64,000 bases of DNA from Melittangium boletus DSM 14713 (GTDB lineage: Bacteria; Myxococcota; Myxococcia; Myxococcales; Myxococcaceae): NCBI RefSeq assembly GCF_002305855.1, contig NZ_CP022163.1, positions 1,240,292-1,304,291 of the forward strand, given 5' to 3'. Below are positions 42,763-50,756 of the stretch, piece after piece; within the stretch, counting starts at the first letter, position 1; each line of letters starts with the position of its first letter. The notes under the pieces were generated by a model that worked only from the letters and a program-made list of their open reading frames with translations, searched no databases and was not told the DNA's origin. The position numbers and the translations under genes are program-made.

Positions 42763-43703
42763 GATCGCTCCGTCACCAGGCTGACGAAGATGTCCTCCAG
42801 CGAGCTCTGGCTGGAATGCAGATCCTTGAATTCGATGCCGTTCTCTCCCAGGCGCCGCAACAGCGCCGCGATGCCGGTCTCCTCTCCCTGGGTATCGAAG
42901 GTGTAGACCAGCGTGTGGCCCTCGTCGGCCAGCTCGAGCGGGAGTCCAGCCAGGGCCTCGGGGATGAGGGTCAGCGGACTTCGCAGGCGCAGCGTCAACT
43001 GCTTCTTGCCGAGCTTGCGCATCAACACCGCCTTGTCCTCGACCAGGATGAGTTCTCCCCTGCGAATCACCCCGATCCGGTCGGCCATCTTCTCGGCCTC
43101 TTCGATGTAGTGCGTGGTCAGGATGATGGTCACTCCGCGTGCACGCAGACCACGAATCATCTCCCACATGTCGTGGCGCAACTCGACGTCGACACCCGCG
43201 GTGGGCTCGTCGAGGAACAGGATTTGAGGCTCGTGCGACAATGCCTTGGCGATCAGAACACGGCGCTTCATGCCGCCAGACAACGTCATGATCGTGGAAT
43301 CCTTCTTGTCCCACAGAGACAGGTCGCGCAACACCTTCTCAAGGTAGGCCGGATCACGCGGCTTGCCAAACAGGCCGCGGCTGAAGTTCACCGTGGCCCA
43401 GACACTCTCGAACGCATCGGTGGACAATTCTTGCGGTACCAGTCCAATCTTCTTCCGGGCCGCTCGGAAGTCCGACACGATGTCATGTCCGTCGGCCAAC
43501 ACCGTCCCCACACTCGGGTTGACGAGCCCACAAATGATACTGATCAGCGTGGTCTTGCCAGCCCCGTTGGGACCCAACAGGGCGAAGATCTCCCCACGCC
43601 GGATCTCCAGGTTGATGGACTTGAGCGCCTGGAACCCAGAGGCGTAGGTCTTACTGAGGTTCTTGACGGAAATCACCGACTCCACGCTCCACCCCTCATC
43701 CAT
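42759..43703 (-). CDS. ABC-2 type exporter ATP-binding protein
   Basis: A 314-residue ATPase with all ABC motifs: Walker [10 protein letters not shown] (about 44-52), Q-loop VPQELS, signature LSGGMKRR, Walker [13 protein letters not shown] and H-loop THYIEEAE. The C-terminal 80 residues carry the DrrA-like extension that ends in LEDIFVSL. It powers the permease encoded by the overlapping downstream gene. The ATG at 43703 is used; GTG codons 15 and 24 bases downstream are also preceded by GGAG-like sequence and may be the true start (giving a [15 protein letters not shown] N-terminus). Together the pair is an exporter for drug, polysaccharide or antibiotic. Confidence 0.9.
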   Translation of the reverse strand: MDEGWSVESVISVKNLSKTYASGFQALKSINLEIRRGEIFALLGPNGAGKTTLISIICGLVNPSVGTVLADGHDIVSDFRAARKKIGLVPQELSTDAFESVWATVNFSRGLFGKPRDPAYLEKVLRDLSLWDKKDSTIMTLSGGMKRRVLIAKALSHEPQILFLDEPTAGVDVELRHDMWEMIRGLRARGVTIILTTHYIEEAEKMADRIGVIRRGELILVEDKAVLMRKLGKKQLTLRLRSPLTLIPEALAGLPLELADEGHTLVYTFDTQGEETGIAALLRRLGENGIEFKDLHSSQSSLEDIFVSLVTERS

Positions 43704-43839
43704 ACACAGGAAGCAGGATTCTATACCGCGTGCACAGCCAGGACTGCACGACGCCCCCGAGCGCGCCGCCTCTTGCAACGAACCGTGAATCCGAAGTAAT
43801 CCGGGAAACCCCGTCTCATAATGAACCGGAAGGATTCGC

Positions 43840-45180
43840 ATGACCGCAAGCATCAGGAGCAACCGGGTGACGCAACTGCCCGCGATGATCGTCACGTCCC
43901 TCTTTCTCGCGTCGAGCCCGGCGTTGGGCCGGGTCGAAGGGCGCGAGGTCCAGACTCCCACCCCGAGCGCCACGCCAACGCCCACTCCGACCGCCACCCC
44001 GAGCTTCAAGGTGCTGGCCTTCTACCGGGGAACCTGGGACGCGGCCCACATCGACTTCACCAAGGAGGCCAACGTCTGGTTCCCCCAGATCGCCGCGCAG
44101 AACGGCTTCTCCTACACGGCCACCACCAACTGGGATCTGCTCAACACCAGCAATCTCGCCCAGTACCAGGTCGTGATGTTCCTGGATGACCTGCCGCAGA
44201 GCGCGGCCCAGCAGTCCGCTTTCCAGCAGTACATGCAGGGGGGTGGCGGCTGGATGGGCTTCCACGTCTCCGCGTTCACCACGTCCCCGGGCAGCTGGAA
44301 CTGGTACCACAACCAGTTCCTCGGCTCGGGCTCGTTCAGGTCGAACACCTGGGGTCCCACCACCGCCGTGCTGAAGGTCGAGAACCGGACGCACGCGTCG
44401 ACCGCGAACCTGCCCGCGACGTTCACCTCGGCGGTGAGCGAGTGGTACAGCTGGAGCAACAACCTGCGCGCCAACCCCGACATCCAGGTGCTCGCCTCGG
44501 TCGATCCCGTGAGCTTCCCGCTGGGCACCGACCCGAACCAGTCCTGGTACAGCGGGGACTACCCGATCATGTGGACGAACAAGAAGTACAAGATGCTGTA
44601 CGCGAACTTCGGCCACAACGCGATGAACTACTCCACCAACACCCGGCTGTCCTCGACGTTCGCCAGCGAGGTCCAGAACCGGTTCATCGTTGACGGGCTG
44701 AAGTGGCTGGGTGGGGCTGGGACGACGCCTCCTCCGACGACGCCGCCCATCTCGCCGACCGCCTGGTACACCGCGACCGGGAAGAACTCCGGCAAGTGCG
44801 TGGATGCCAGGTCGGCGGCCTCGGCCAACGGCACGGCGATCCAGCAGTACGCGTGCAACGGCACCCTCGCGCAGCACTTCCAGTTCCAGCCGACCAGCGA
44901 TGGCTTCGTGCGCATCAACAGCCGCCTCAACAGCGCCCAGGCGCTCGACGTGACGGACGTGTCCGCGGCCGACGGCGCGCTGATCCAACTGTGGAGCTAC
45001 AGCAACGGCACCAACCAGCAGTGGCAGCCGGTGGCGGAGGCCGGTGGCTCCTACCGCTTCGTCAGCCGCTACAGCGGCAAGTGCCTCACCACCGTGGGGT
45101 CCGCCGACAGCGCCCAGCTGACCCAGTCCTCCTGCAACGGAGGCCTCGCCCAGTCGTTCACCCTCGCGCAACAGCCGTGA
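43840..45180 (+). CDS. Secreted ThuA-domain protein with ricin-type lectin domain
   Basis: A 446-residue exported protein: signal peptide (about 1-30), a Pro/Thr linker (residues 39-54), a ThuA-like domain (about 56-290: [87 protein letters not shown]), a Thr/Pro hinge and a ricin B-type beta-trefoil (about 307-446) with Q-x-W-like repeats ([45 protein letters not shown]). ThuA domains are linked to sugar metabolism and the trefoil binds galactosides or xylan-type glycans. It is probably a secreted carbohydrate-acting protein, divergent from the ABC exporter. Confidence 0.87.
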   Translation: MTASIRSNRVTQLPAMIVTSLFLASSPALGRVEGREVQTPTPSATPTPTPTATPSFKVLAFYRGTWDAAHIDFTKEANVWFPQIAAQNGFSYTATTNWDLLNTSNLAQYQVVMFLDDLPQSAAQQSAFQQYMQGGGGWMGFHVSAFTTSPGSWNWYHNQFLGSGSFRSNTWGPTTAVLKVENRTHASTANLPATFTSAVSEWYSWSNNLRANPDIQVLASVDPVSFPLGTDPNQSWYSGDYPIMWTNKKYKMLYANFGHNAMNYSTNTRLSSTFASEVQNRFIVDGLKWLGGAGTTPPPTTPPISPTAWYTATGKNSGKCVDARSAASANGTAIQQYACNGTLAQHFQFQPTSDGFVRINSRLNSAQALDVTDVSAADGALIQLWSYSNGTNQQWQPVAEAGGSYRFVSRYSGKCLTTVGSADSAQLTQSSCNGGLAQSFTLAQQP

Positions 45181-45347
45181 TCGGCCCCTGGCGGTTCCGC
45201 CGTGTCATCCGGACATGACGCGGCGCGTGGAGGGCCCCGGGCGGCTTTGGGGTCCCTCCATGAAGCAGGGCGTGTATACCCCCCACGAAGCGGCCTTCCG
45301 GCGAGCGGACACGGACGGAAGAGGCGCGGCGCGAAAGGGAGCACGTG

Positions 45348-45707
45348 ATGGCGTACCTGCTGTTGATCATCGAGTCTGGCGAGGAGAGACGGAACCGGCC
45401 GGCGAAGGAGGGGCGTCTCGCCATGGAGCGGATGAACCGCTTCAACGAGGACCTCAAGGCCCGTGGAATCTGCAAGGCCAGCGAGTCACTCCGGTCCGAT
45501 GCCGAAGGGGTACGGATCGCGGTCCGAGGCGGCAGGCGCACCGTCAGCGATGGTCCGTTCACCGAAACCAAGGAGATCGTCGGGGGCTTCTTCCTCCTCG
45601 ATTGTCAGACCAAGGAGCAAGCGCTCGCGATCGCGAATGAATGCCCGGCGGCCGAGTGGGCCACGGTCGAGGTGCGAGAGGTCGGTCCCTGCTACGACGG
45701 CGGCTGA
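45348..45707 (+). CDS. DGPF/YCII-related protein
   Basis: A 119-residue protein of the YCII-related DGPF group: MAYLLLIIESGEER at the start and the hallmark DGPFTETKEIVGGFFLLDC in the middle (residues about 65-85). These proteins fold like dimeric ferredoxin-like enzymes and are the usual targets of ECF42 sigma factors, one of which is encoded 3.4 kb away on the other strand. AAAGGGAG eight bases before the ATG supports 45348; a GTG three bases earlier is possible. A DoxX gene follows 56 bases downstream. The biochemical role of DGPF proteins is not known with certainty. Confidence 0.88.
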   Translation: MAYLLLIIESGEERRNRPAKEGRLAMERMNRFNEDLKARGICKASESLRSDAEGVRIAVRGGRRTVSDGPFTETKEIVGGFFLLDCQTKEQALAIANECPAAEWATVEVREVGPCYDGG

Positions 45708-45763
45708 ACGCCCAGGACGCTCTTCCGGTAGCGCGCCCCTGGCAACGGGTTATCCATTCCAAC

Positions 45764-46198
45764 ATGAATGCCACATCCGTTCGGGCTCCGCCCTCCGTCC
45801 CGGCATCCCGCGCCCTGCACATCGCGCTCTGGGTGGCGCAAGTGCTGGTGGCCTTCGCCTTCTTCATGGCGGGAACGGCCAAGCTCACGCAACCCATCGA
45901 TGAGTTGGCGAAGACGATGAGCTGGATCACGCCCTCCAGTGGCCCGCTGGTGCGGTTCATCGGTCTGTCGGAGGTGGCTGGCGCGTTGGGACTCCTGCTC
46001 CCCTCGATCACGCGCATCCTCCCCGTCCTCACCGGACTCGCCGGCGTGGGGTGCACCACCATCATGGTGCTCGCCGCCGGGGTGCATCTGTCGCGGGGGG
46101 AGTACTCCGGACTCACCGCGCCCATCGTGCTGGGTGGCCTGTCCGCGTTCATCGCCTGGGGCCGCTTGAAGAAGGCGCCCATCCCGCCTCGGGCTTAG
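45764..46198 (+). CDS. DoxX-family membrane protein
   Basis: A 144-residue protein with four membrane segments and the DoxX pattern (WVAQVLVAFAFFMAGTAKLTQPIDEL, then FIGLSEVAGALGLLLPSITRILPVLTGLAG). DoxX-like proteins take part in quinone-linked redox or envelope stress responses. It is probably cotranscribed with the DGPF gene, so it may also belong to the ECF42 regulon. Its stop overlaps the stop of the convergent gene by four bases. Confidence 0.85.
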   Translation: MNATSVRAPPSVPASRALHIALWVAQVLVAFAFFMAGTAKLTQPIDELAKTMSWITPSSGPLVRFIGLSEVAGALGLLLPSITRILPVLTGLAGVGCTTIMVLAAGVHLSRGEYSGLTAPIVLGGLSAFIAWGRLKKAPIPPRA

Positions 46199-47586
46199 TT
46201 GGCCACTCCCTCGCCATCCAAGCCTGGGCCGCAGTGCAAGGGGGCCCGCCACGCGCGCAGTGCCTCCACGAGCGTGTCCTGCGCTTTCGTCACGCCCTCC
46301 GGCGCATCGCGGCCATTCACCCCGGGTGCCCATGTGAAGTCGAGCATCGTGGGGAGCACGCGCTCGGACGGACATCCCTCCTCGAACGTGGCTTCCGCTT
46401 CCCGTAACAGCACGTTGGCATGGTCCACCTCCACCCATGAGGAGTCGGGGTAGGTCAGCTCACCCGACAATGGCTCCGCGCCCCGGGGCGGGAACCAGGT
46501 CCAGCGCAGCCGCGTCTGCCCCGTGTGAAACCAGCCCGTCGCGCCGCCGCCGAGGACCTCCACCCCCGAGCCATCATCCACGAGGAGTTCTCGTCGCTCC
46601 ACGCGGTAGCCCGCCGGTACTGGAACCCGCCACGCCTCCACTTGCACGTCTCGTTGCACCTCGGGCCCCAGGAGCAACATCCACGTCAGCTCGCGCAGGA
46701 GCGCCGGCGCCATCCGTCCCCCGCTCACCGTCCCCTGGCGCGCGGCATCCGTGCGGGCCGCGTCCACTCCGCCCCCCTCCATGAGCATGAGGTCGCCGCA
46801 GCTCTTCGACACGTAGGCCGAGCCCGTGCGCAGGTGGTACGCGCGCACCTCGTCGCAAAAACCGTAGTGTCCGCGCCGCCCCCGAATCACCAACCACCCG
46901 TCTTCCGGAGAGCGGAAGCGTCCCAGCGGCAACGCCACCTGTCGCGGTCGCGAACCGGATTCACCCAAGCAGGAGCGCCACGCCGTGTAACGCCAGCGCT
47001 TCGGCTTCGCGGCCACCAACACGCTGCAATCCGGACGCTTCGTCTCGGTTCCGGAGGACTCGCGGTGGCGCCCCGGCTCCGGGCGGAAGGCCCGCTCCGC
47101 TCGCGTCCGCCAGGCCTCCGTCTCCGTGCCACAGGTCTTATCCTTCGCCGGGCACAGCAACGCGGCGAGCCGGTGGTCCGACGCGCTGTCCGGAGTCAGT
47201 ACCGAGCGCACGTCCGGCGGTAGTACCACCTCCCGCGGCCCCGGCCCACCCAGCTCCAGATACGACGCGAGCCACGCCTTCCCGCCATCGCGCCACCACA
47301 CCTTCAGCGCGAGCGCGGACACGCCCTTGTCCGTCGGCCGCCGCGACTCCTCTCGCGCCAGGGCGAAGCAGCGCGAGGCCAGCAGCGCACGCATCGCCGT
47401 CCGTGCATCGCGCACGTCCCCATCCTCGGCGAGCGCCTCGACCTGGGCATCCAGCGCGGCGAGCCCCTCGCCCGCCTTTCGCCAATCGGAGGTGTCTGGG
47501 GCGCAAGGACTGAAAACGCGTTCCTGGGACGGCGCAACGGACAGCAGCCACCCGAGAACGGCGGCGGAGGCAAGGGAGACGGGCAT
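46195..47586 (-). CDS. Secreted protein of unknown function
   Basis: A 463-residue exported protein (signal peptide about residues 1-22, VSLASAAVLGWLLSVAPS). The mature part has several Cys (about ten, e.g. SPCAPDTSDW, LLCPAKDKTCG, RPDCSVLV, SCLGE, SKSCGDL) and a repeated aromatic/Arg pattern, consistent with a disulphide-stabilised secreted protein. A central ELTWMLLLGPEVQRDVQVEAWRVPVPAGYRVERREL segment looks like a beta sandwich. No family is recognised. It lies downstream of the chitinase on the same strand with a hairpin between them. Confidence 0.6.
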   Translation of the reverse strand: MPVSLASAAVLGWLLSVAPSQERVFSPCAPDTSDWRKAGEGLAALDAQVEALAEDGDVRDARTAMRALLASRCFALAREESRRPTDKGVSALALKVWWRDGGKAWLASYLELGGPGPREVVLPPDVRSVLTPDSASDHRLAALLCPAKDKTCGTETEAWRTRAERAFRPEPGRHRESSGTETKRPDCSVLVAAKPKRWRYTAWRSCLGESGSRPRQVALPLGRFRSPEDGWLVIRGRRGHYGFCDEVRAYHLRTGSAYVSKSCGDLMLMEGGGVDAARTDAARQGTVSGGRMAPALLRELTWMLLLGPEVQRDVQVEAWRVPVPAGYRVERRELLVDDGSGVEVLGGGATGWFHTGQTRLRWTWFPPRGAEPLSGELTYPDSSWVEVDHANVLLREAEATFEEGCPSERVLPTMLDFTWAPGVNGRDAPEGVTKAQDTLVEALRAWRAPLHCGPGLDGEGVAN

Positions 47587-47625
47587 GTCCCCATGGTACC
47601 CATGCCACCGCGCACAACGGGCGAA

Positions 47626-47651
47626 GCCCCGGGGAAACCGCACCCCGGGGC
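47626..47651. terminator. Hairpin downstream of chitinase gene
   Basis: A 9-bp perfect stem (GCCCCGGGG/CCCCGGGGC) with an 8-base loop lies between the chitinase stop (47674) and the start of the next minus-strand gene (47586). There is no T-run. It probably limits read-through from the strongly expressed-type secreted enzyme gene. Confidence 0.55.
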
Positions 47652-47673
47652 CCGCTCAACAACCAGGTGTGTC

Positions 47674-48594
47674 TCAGCAGCCGGTGTTGGCGCCGGGGCT
47701 GACGCCCAGCAGGCTGCAGAAGCGGGTGTAGTTGTTCACGCGGCTCTGCACCTGGGCGGGGTTGCGGCCACCGCACTCCAGGGCGCCGTTGATGGTGCGG
47801 ATGGTCTCACCGAAGCCCGCGCCGTTGACGATGGCGTTGTGGCCCGTCATGGAGCCCGCGCCCGTCTGCGTCATCCAGAACCAGAAGCCCGTGCGCCAGG
47901 AGATGGTGGCGTCGCGCGCGACCAGGTCGGGGTTGTTCTTGAGGTCCACGCCCAGCGCGTTGCCCGCGGCGCAGTAGTTGCCGTTCCACGACAGCTGGAT
48001 GGGGCCACGGCCGTAATACATCTTGCCGGCGGCGCAGCCGCAGCCCGGGGGGCCCCAGCTGGTGTCGCACATGGTGCTCTTGGCGATTTCCTCGATGTAG
48101 ACGAGGTTGCCCGTCTCGTGGGCGATGTTGGCCAGGAAGGCGGCCACTTCACGCTTGCGGGTCTCGGTGGTGCCCGTGGTGGCGAAACCAGAGAAGGAGT
48201 TCGCCGCGGCGACCAGGGCCGAGTAGGTGTAGAAGCCGTTGCGGCCGGGGAACATCGCGTTGAAGGTGGACTCGCTCAGGATGCCCGCGATGCCGTTGCC
48301 CGTGGGGGGATTCGGAGGATTCGGAGGATTGTTGCCACCATCACCCGAGCCTCCGCAGCCGCCGGTGCCCGCCTGCCACAGCGACGGAGCGGCCACGGGA
48401 TTCCAGCCGCAGCCGACGCAGGCGGTATGGCCCACGAGGGCCCCATAGTTGCCGCCGTTGTAGGTCACGCCGTCGCCGGTGCTGTAGGTCGTTCCCTCGG
48501 TCCAGGCGCCCCGACAAGCCGCGGCCGCCTCTTGCGAGACAAGTCCCATGGCCAGGGACGAAACCAGCGTTGCCGCGTAAAAGAAATTCTTCAT
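47674..48594 (-). CDS. GH19 chitinase with CBM5/12 domain
   Basis: A 306-residue secreted enzyme: signal peptide (about 1-26), a carbohydrate-binding module of family 5/12 (about 27-78: WTEGTTYSTGDGVTYNGGNYGALVGHTA, NPVAAPSLWQ), an Asn/Pro hinge (NPPNPPNPPTG) and a GH19 domain from about residue 100. GH19 catalytic residues are visible in the motif FLANIAHETGN, where the HET Glu is the proton donor, and the conserved YYGRGPIQLSWNGNYCAAG follows. It hydrolyses chitin, including fungal walls. It shares an upstream motif with the GH87-like gene at 50757. Confidence 0.92.
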   Translation of the reverse strand: MKNFFYAATLVSSLAMGLVSQEAAAACRGAWTEGTTYSTGDGVTYNGGNYGALVGHTACVGCGWNPVAAPSLWQAGTGGCGGSGDGGNNPPNPPNPPTGNGIAGILSESTFNAMFPGRNGFYTYSALVAAANSFSGFATTGTTETRKREVAAFLANIAHETGNLVYIEEIAKSTMCDTSWGPPGCGCAAGKMYYGRGPIQLSWNGNYCAAGNALGVDLKNNPDLVARDATISWRTGFWFWMTQTGAGSMTGHNAIVNGAGFGETIRTINGALECGGRNPAQVQSRVNNYTRFCSLLGVSPGANTGC

Positions 48595-48977
48595 ATCCAG
48601 TGTCTCCTCGACAGATGAGTGTTGGGGTTCTGTTGGGTGCCACACGAGACGACGGGTGAACATCATCCCCGTCCACGTCGCGCATGAGCACGACAATCCC
48701 TATTGAGCCGCTCACTCATTTTTTCGGGTTTAAACTCGTTTTTTCGCGGCGGCCAGGGCTTGAGGTGAACGCCATTCCTGCCATGTCCGAATCTTCCAGT
48801 GAGCCTTTACTCGCCATGTTTTACAGGGCGGGCATCCACGTCGAGTCCACCGCCGACAATCCCAGACAGGCACACCACGCCGCGGCGTTCGCGACCCCTC
48901 GCGCGAATCAAACTCACGCATCGAGGACGCGAGCACGGACCTTGACCGGGACGTACGCCCCACATATCCGAAGGTGC
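48595..48977. other. Divergent intergenic region between chitinase and unknown gene
   Basis: A 383-base spacer that is AT-richer than its surroundings around 48700-48750. It holds the shared motif at 48716-48738 and must carry promoters for both flanking genes. Open frames here do not look coding. Confidence 0.5.
48716..48738 (-). promoter_or_regulatory. Upstream motif shared with the GH87 gene
   Basis: Read towards the chitinase gene, about 122 bases before its ATG, the sequence TTTAAACCCGAAAAAATGA appears. The same string with one A fewer lies upstream of the GH87-like gene at 50503-50520, in the same orientation relative to that gene. It may be a common operator or promoter element. Confidence 0.5.
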
Positions 48978-49580
48978 ATGAACGAACTGCCTCCCGCCAA
49001 GAAGAACACGGAAGCCAAGGCACTGGTGGAGCGCCTCGTCTCCCATCTCAAGCCAGAGGCCGAGGCCTTCTGCTATCTGGAGAAGTACCTCGACCTCCCG
49101 ACGTTCGTATACGAGCCGGGCGAGACACCGGACTTCAAGCGAGAGGGTGTGTATCTGGTGACGGGAGATCTCGAACTCCCCGAGGCGGTGCTCAATGATC
49201 TGGAGCATCGCCAGTACATCTTCGTGGCCGGAAACCTTCACTGCCGCGAGCTATGGACCTCGGGATGGATCTTCGTCGAGGGGACGCTCCGCGCGGACCG
49301 CGTTGTCGGTCAGTCGGGCTGCAACAACATGCTGGTTTGCGACACCCTGGTCGTCGGGGAGTTGATCGAGCGCGGCCACTCGATGAGCGTCCTCGGCGAG
49401 CTGAAGGCGGGGGTCTTCTACAGTTCGCACGGCATGGTGACGTCCAAGAACGAGGCCACGCAGCACCCGGAAACCCCCGACCGGGAGGTCTTCCTCCCGG
49501 AACTCCTCGACGAGGAGGGTCAGGTCGATTGGAATAAGTGGTACGAGTACATCGAGAGCGGGCGCCGCTGGCATCGATGA
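48978..49580 (+). CDS. Unknown protein with bactofilin-like repeat segment
   Basis: A 200-residue cytosolic protein. The central part (about 65-135) has short repeated strands with VTGDLEL, IFVAGNLHCREL, IFVEGTLRADRV, LVCDTLVVGEL, MSVLGELKAGV, which resembles one side of a beta-solenoid as in polymer-forming bactofilins. N-terminal and C-terminal parts are helical or acidic (YEYIESGRRWHR end). The ATG at 48978 has GAAGG nearby and is preferred; upstream in-frame codons run through the regulatory region. No named family is recognised. Confidence 0.6.
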   Translation: MNELPPAKKNTEAKALVERLVSHLKPEAEAFCYLEKYLDLPTFVYEPGETPDFKREGVYLVTGDLELPEAVLNDLEHRQYIFVAGNLHCRELWTSGWIFVEGTLRADRVVGQSGCNNMLVCDTLVVGELIERGHSMSVLGELKAGVFYSSHGMVTSKNEATQHPETPDREVFLPELLDEEGQVDWNKWYEYIESGRRWHR

Positions 49581-49610
49581 GACACCGCGTTCATCGGACC
49601 CGGTCCGTGC

Positions 49611-50222
49611 TCAGGCTCCAAACCACCCCTTCTGGCGAGCCTCTTCGAGACGGACTTCCAGATACGCCCACAGGGCTGGGCAGCCCTCCTTGATCGGCGA
49701 AGCGATACGCCGTACCACACGCTCATGGCTGACGCCGTTCTCGCGCCAGCTTTGACCCTCGTTGGCCAGATTCAGCAGGACCGGCATGGCCCGGTCCGCG
49801 GCATGGGCGAAGCGCGCTTCCGGCGTCTCCCCCTGCTCGAATTCCCGCCACAAGGCCAGGAAGGCCTCGCCTCGCTGCTCCGGCAGCATCCCGAAAATCC
49901 GTTTCACCGCCGCCAGCTCGGCCGCCTTGCGCTCCGCCCAGCCGTCCTCCGCGTATACCAGGGTGTCACCGGTGTCGATCTCGCCAATGTCATGCACCAG
50001 CAGCATGCGGATCACCCGGTTGATATCAATCGCGGACTCGGCATGGTGCGCCAGCGAGGCGGCCAACAGCGCGATCTGCCAGCTATGCTCCGCGGAGTTC
50101 TCATAGCGCGCGAGCCCCAGCGGACGGGTTTTGCGTGTCACGCCCTTGAGCTTGTCCAGTTCCAGAATGAAGTCGACGATCTGCTGCATACCGCCGTGGC
50201 TATCGACCCGATTTTCATTCAC
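49611..50222 (-). CDS. HD-domain hydrolase, YfbR/5'-nucleotidase-like
   Basis: A 203-residue cytosolic metal-dependent phosphohydrolase. The HD motif appears in order: His in ENSAEHSWQIALLA, HD in MLLVHDIGEIDTGDT and a later Asp in AHAADRAMPVLLNL. The set matches HD_3 enzymes related to YfbR, which remove phosphate from deoxynucleoside monophosphates. The GTG at 50222 has GGAGG seven bases upstream; an ATG 33 bases further in is also possible. It is a single gene, convergent with the unknown gene at 48978 with 30 bases between stops. Confidence 0.82.
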   Translation of the reverse strand: MNENRVDSHGGMQQIVDFILELDKLKGVTRKTRPLGLARYENSAEHSWQIALLAASLAHHAESAIDINRVIRMLLVHDIGEIDTGDTLVYAEDGWAERKAAELAAVKRIFGMLPEQRGEAFLALWREFEQGETPEARFAHAADRAMPVLLNLANEGQSWRENGVSHERVVRRIASPIKEGCPALWAYLEVRLEEARQKGWFGA

Positions 50223-50756
50223 CGTTGTGCCTCCGCGAGACATCCGAGCGACCCATCACGCTACTTCTACAGCCGCCGTCGAGCGATGCAACTCGGAGAC
50301 GACCCCACCATGTCCATCTCGCGGGTCCGGCGAGGTGGAGGTGGACGAGCTGACCGGCCACGTCCAGGTGCTCGAGGCCTGGAGCGTCCACGACGTGGGC
50401 CGCGCTCACATCACAGACAGCACAAGGTTTGACGACGCGCGTCATCGCCGAGAATGGAATTTCTCGTCCCCACCATTCTTCGGTTTTTACGTTTCTAGCT
50501 CGTTTAACCCGAAAAAATGATTTATATACTCCGTCCTGCGTATCGGTACTCGTACGCATTGAACCGCCTGCCTCCCTGGAGGCCTCAGTGAAAGACAGAT
50601 ACGTATCGACGTGAGCCCGGTCCCAACCCGGTGCTGGACTGATGTCGTTCGTGTCCCAATCCCTCTGATGAGCAGGCGTTCCCGCTCGAGCGGTTGTAAG
50701 CGCCTTCATAGGCGTGATGGCTCCCCTTCACCCATCGTCTCGTCAAGGCAGGACTG
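50223..50756. other. Long regulatory region upstream of the GH87 gene
   Basis: A 534-base spacer between the HD gene and the GH87-like gene. Around 50475-50535 it is much richer in A and T than the genome average and contains the shared TTTAACCCGAAAAAATGA motif followed by TTTATATACTCC, where TATACT could be a -10 hexamer. The rest is without recognisable features. Confidence 0.5.
50499..50532 (+). promoter_or_regulatory. Shared motif and possible -10 upstream of GH87 gene
   Basis: TTTAACCCGAAAAAATGA is shared with the chitinase upstream region. It continues into ATTTATATACTCC; an almost identical string (GAAAAAATATTTATACACTCC) lies 26 bases upstream of the SDR gene at 60933. TATACT is one base from the TATAAT consensus. 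Confidence 0.45.

Noticed and set aside
45204..45218. GTCAT-N5-ATGAC dyad upstream of the DGPF gene as ECF42 promoter
   Set aside because: The arms are only five bases and the expected TGTCGA-type -35 was not seen, so it is not enough to call a sigma-factor promoter.
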